Assembly (NCBI GenBank): GCA_905221605.1
Contig: CAJNDS010002523.1
Coordinates: 188,001-252,000 of the forward strand
Source of the DNA: Symbiodinium natans
Lineage: Eukaryota; Sar; Dinophyceae; Suessiales; Symbiodiniaceae
DNA: 64,000 nucleotides
Direction: 5' to 3'
A model generated the notes under the pieces. It was not told where the DNA came from. It saw only the letters and a program-made list of their open reading frames with translations, and searched no databases. The position numbers were made by a program, and so were the translations under genes. Below are positions 63,661-64,000 of this stretch, piece after piece. Within the stretch, counting starts at the first letter, position 1, and each line of letters opens with the position of its first letter.

Positions 63661-64000
63661 CCAAGCCCTGGGGCCCAGAACCTCTCCTAACCTTCTTGGG
63701 CGAAGCCCGTATGTGCTGGCCCAGTAACTCCAGCACGCGGAGCTTGACCTGGCTTGTGGCTTCGGATTGAAGCTAATTGCCTGAAGCTTGGTTTAAGCGT
63801 CTTCTGGGCAAAGTCAGTGCCTGTCGAATGAAACGGAACCATGAACTTAAGACAACCACCCATGATGAGCTCGAAAACCTTGAATGCATCTAGGCCTTGT
63901 TAGTATGGCTCGTTCTCACGAAGCACCGTTTTAACATCCCAACAGCATTTTAAAACCTGAACGCGAAGAACAAGACCCTGAAACTCCTGACCCACAAACC

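Overview
This window looks like nuclear DNA of a dinoflagellate, most likely a core dinoflagellate such as the Symbiodiniaceae/Polarella/Prorocentrum group. The genus is inference. Four things point there. Coding DNA is cut into short exons (about 50-250 bp) by many introns, some with GC-AG borders. Degenerate TTTAGGG/CCCTAAA words run through the introns, and two true arrays of them lie near the right end. G+C is moderate, with long simple-sequence tracts. The region also carries decayed retroelement domains of a kind I associate with dinoflagellate genomes. There is no operon structure, and I found no rRNA, tRNA or CRISPR.

Layout. At 0.2-4 kb there are unassigned exons on both strands. At 4.5-6.05 kb (minus) is a split thioredoxin-fold gene with WCGPC and cis-Pro motifs. 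At 7.0-11.7 kb (minus) is a large gene with an N-terminal CAP-Gly domain, one canonical EF-hand and several IQ motifs; it contains a recent internal duplication. At 11.8-23.7 kb are several partial gene models of unknown function, including a minus-strand protein with MSVKEL/REIKAEL repeats and multi-exon models at 20-22 kb (minus) and 22.3-23.7 kb (plus). At 23.7-25.7 kb, triplet and poly-C expansions flank a three-exon plus-strand model. From 25.7 to 48.7 kb exons of unrecognised genes alternate with introns and microsatellites; the best models are at 27.4-29.1 (minus), 30.5-30.9 (minus), 34.1-35.3 (plus), 38.1-38.4 (minus), 39.85-40.0 (minus), 43.4-43.8 (plus) and 44.3-45.1 kb (minus).

The most informative locus is 49.06-59.13 kb on the minus strand, an Aa_trans-type (SLC38/AVT-like) amino acid transporter. 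Its N-terminal exons (59.1 and 58.9 kb) are separated from the rest (51.06-49.06 kb) by at least 7.7 kb of GC-rich DNA holding fossils of retroelement C-terminal modules on both strands, an RNase H-like fossil with two in-frame stops, a diverged tandem duplication and a ~69-bp minisatellite. At 59.2-63.2 kb are more exons of unknown genes and two interstitial telomere-like arrays.

Exon models were read by hand from splice-site consensus, phase and peptide plausibility. Models in which several junctions agree in phase (transporter, EF-hand/IQ gene, thioredoxin, 24.5, 30.5, 38.1, 43.4 and 44.3 kb) are firmer than isolated exons. No transcript evidence was available, and no previously unknown defence or biosynthetic system can be claimed.
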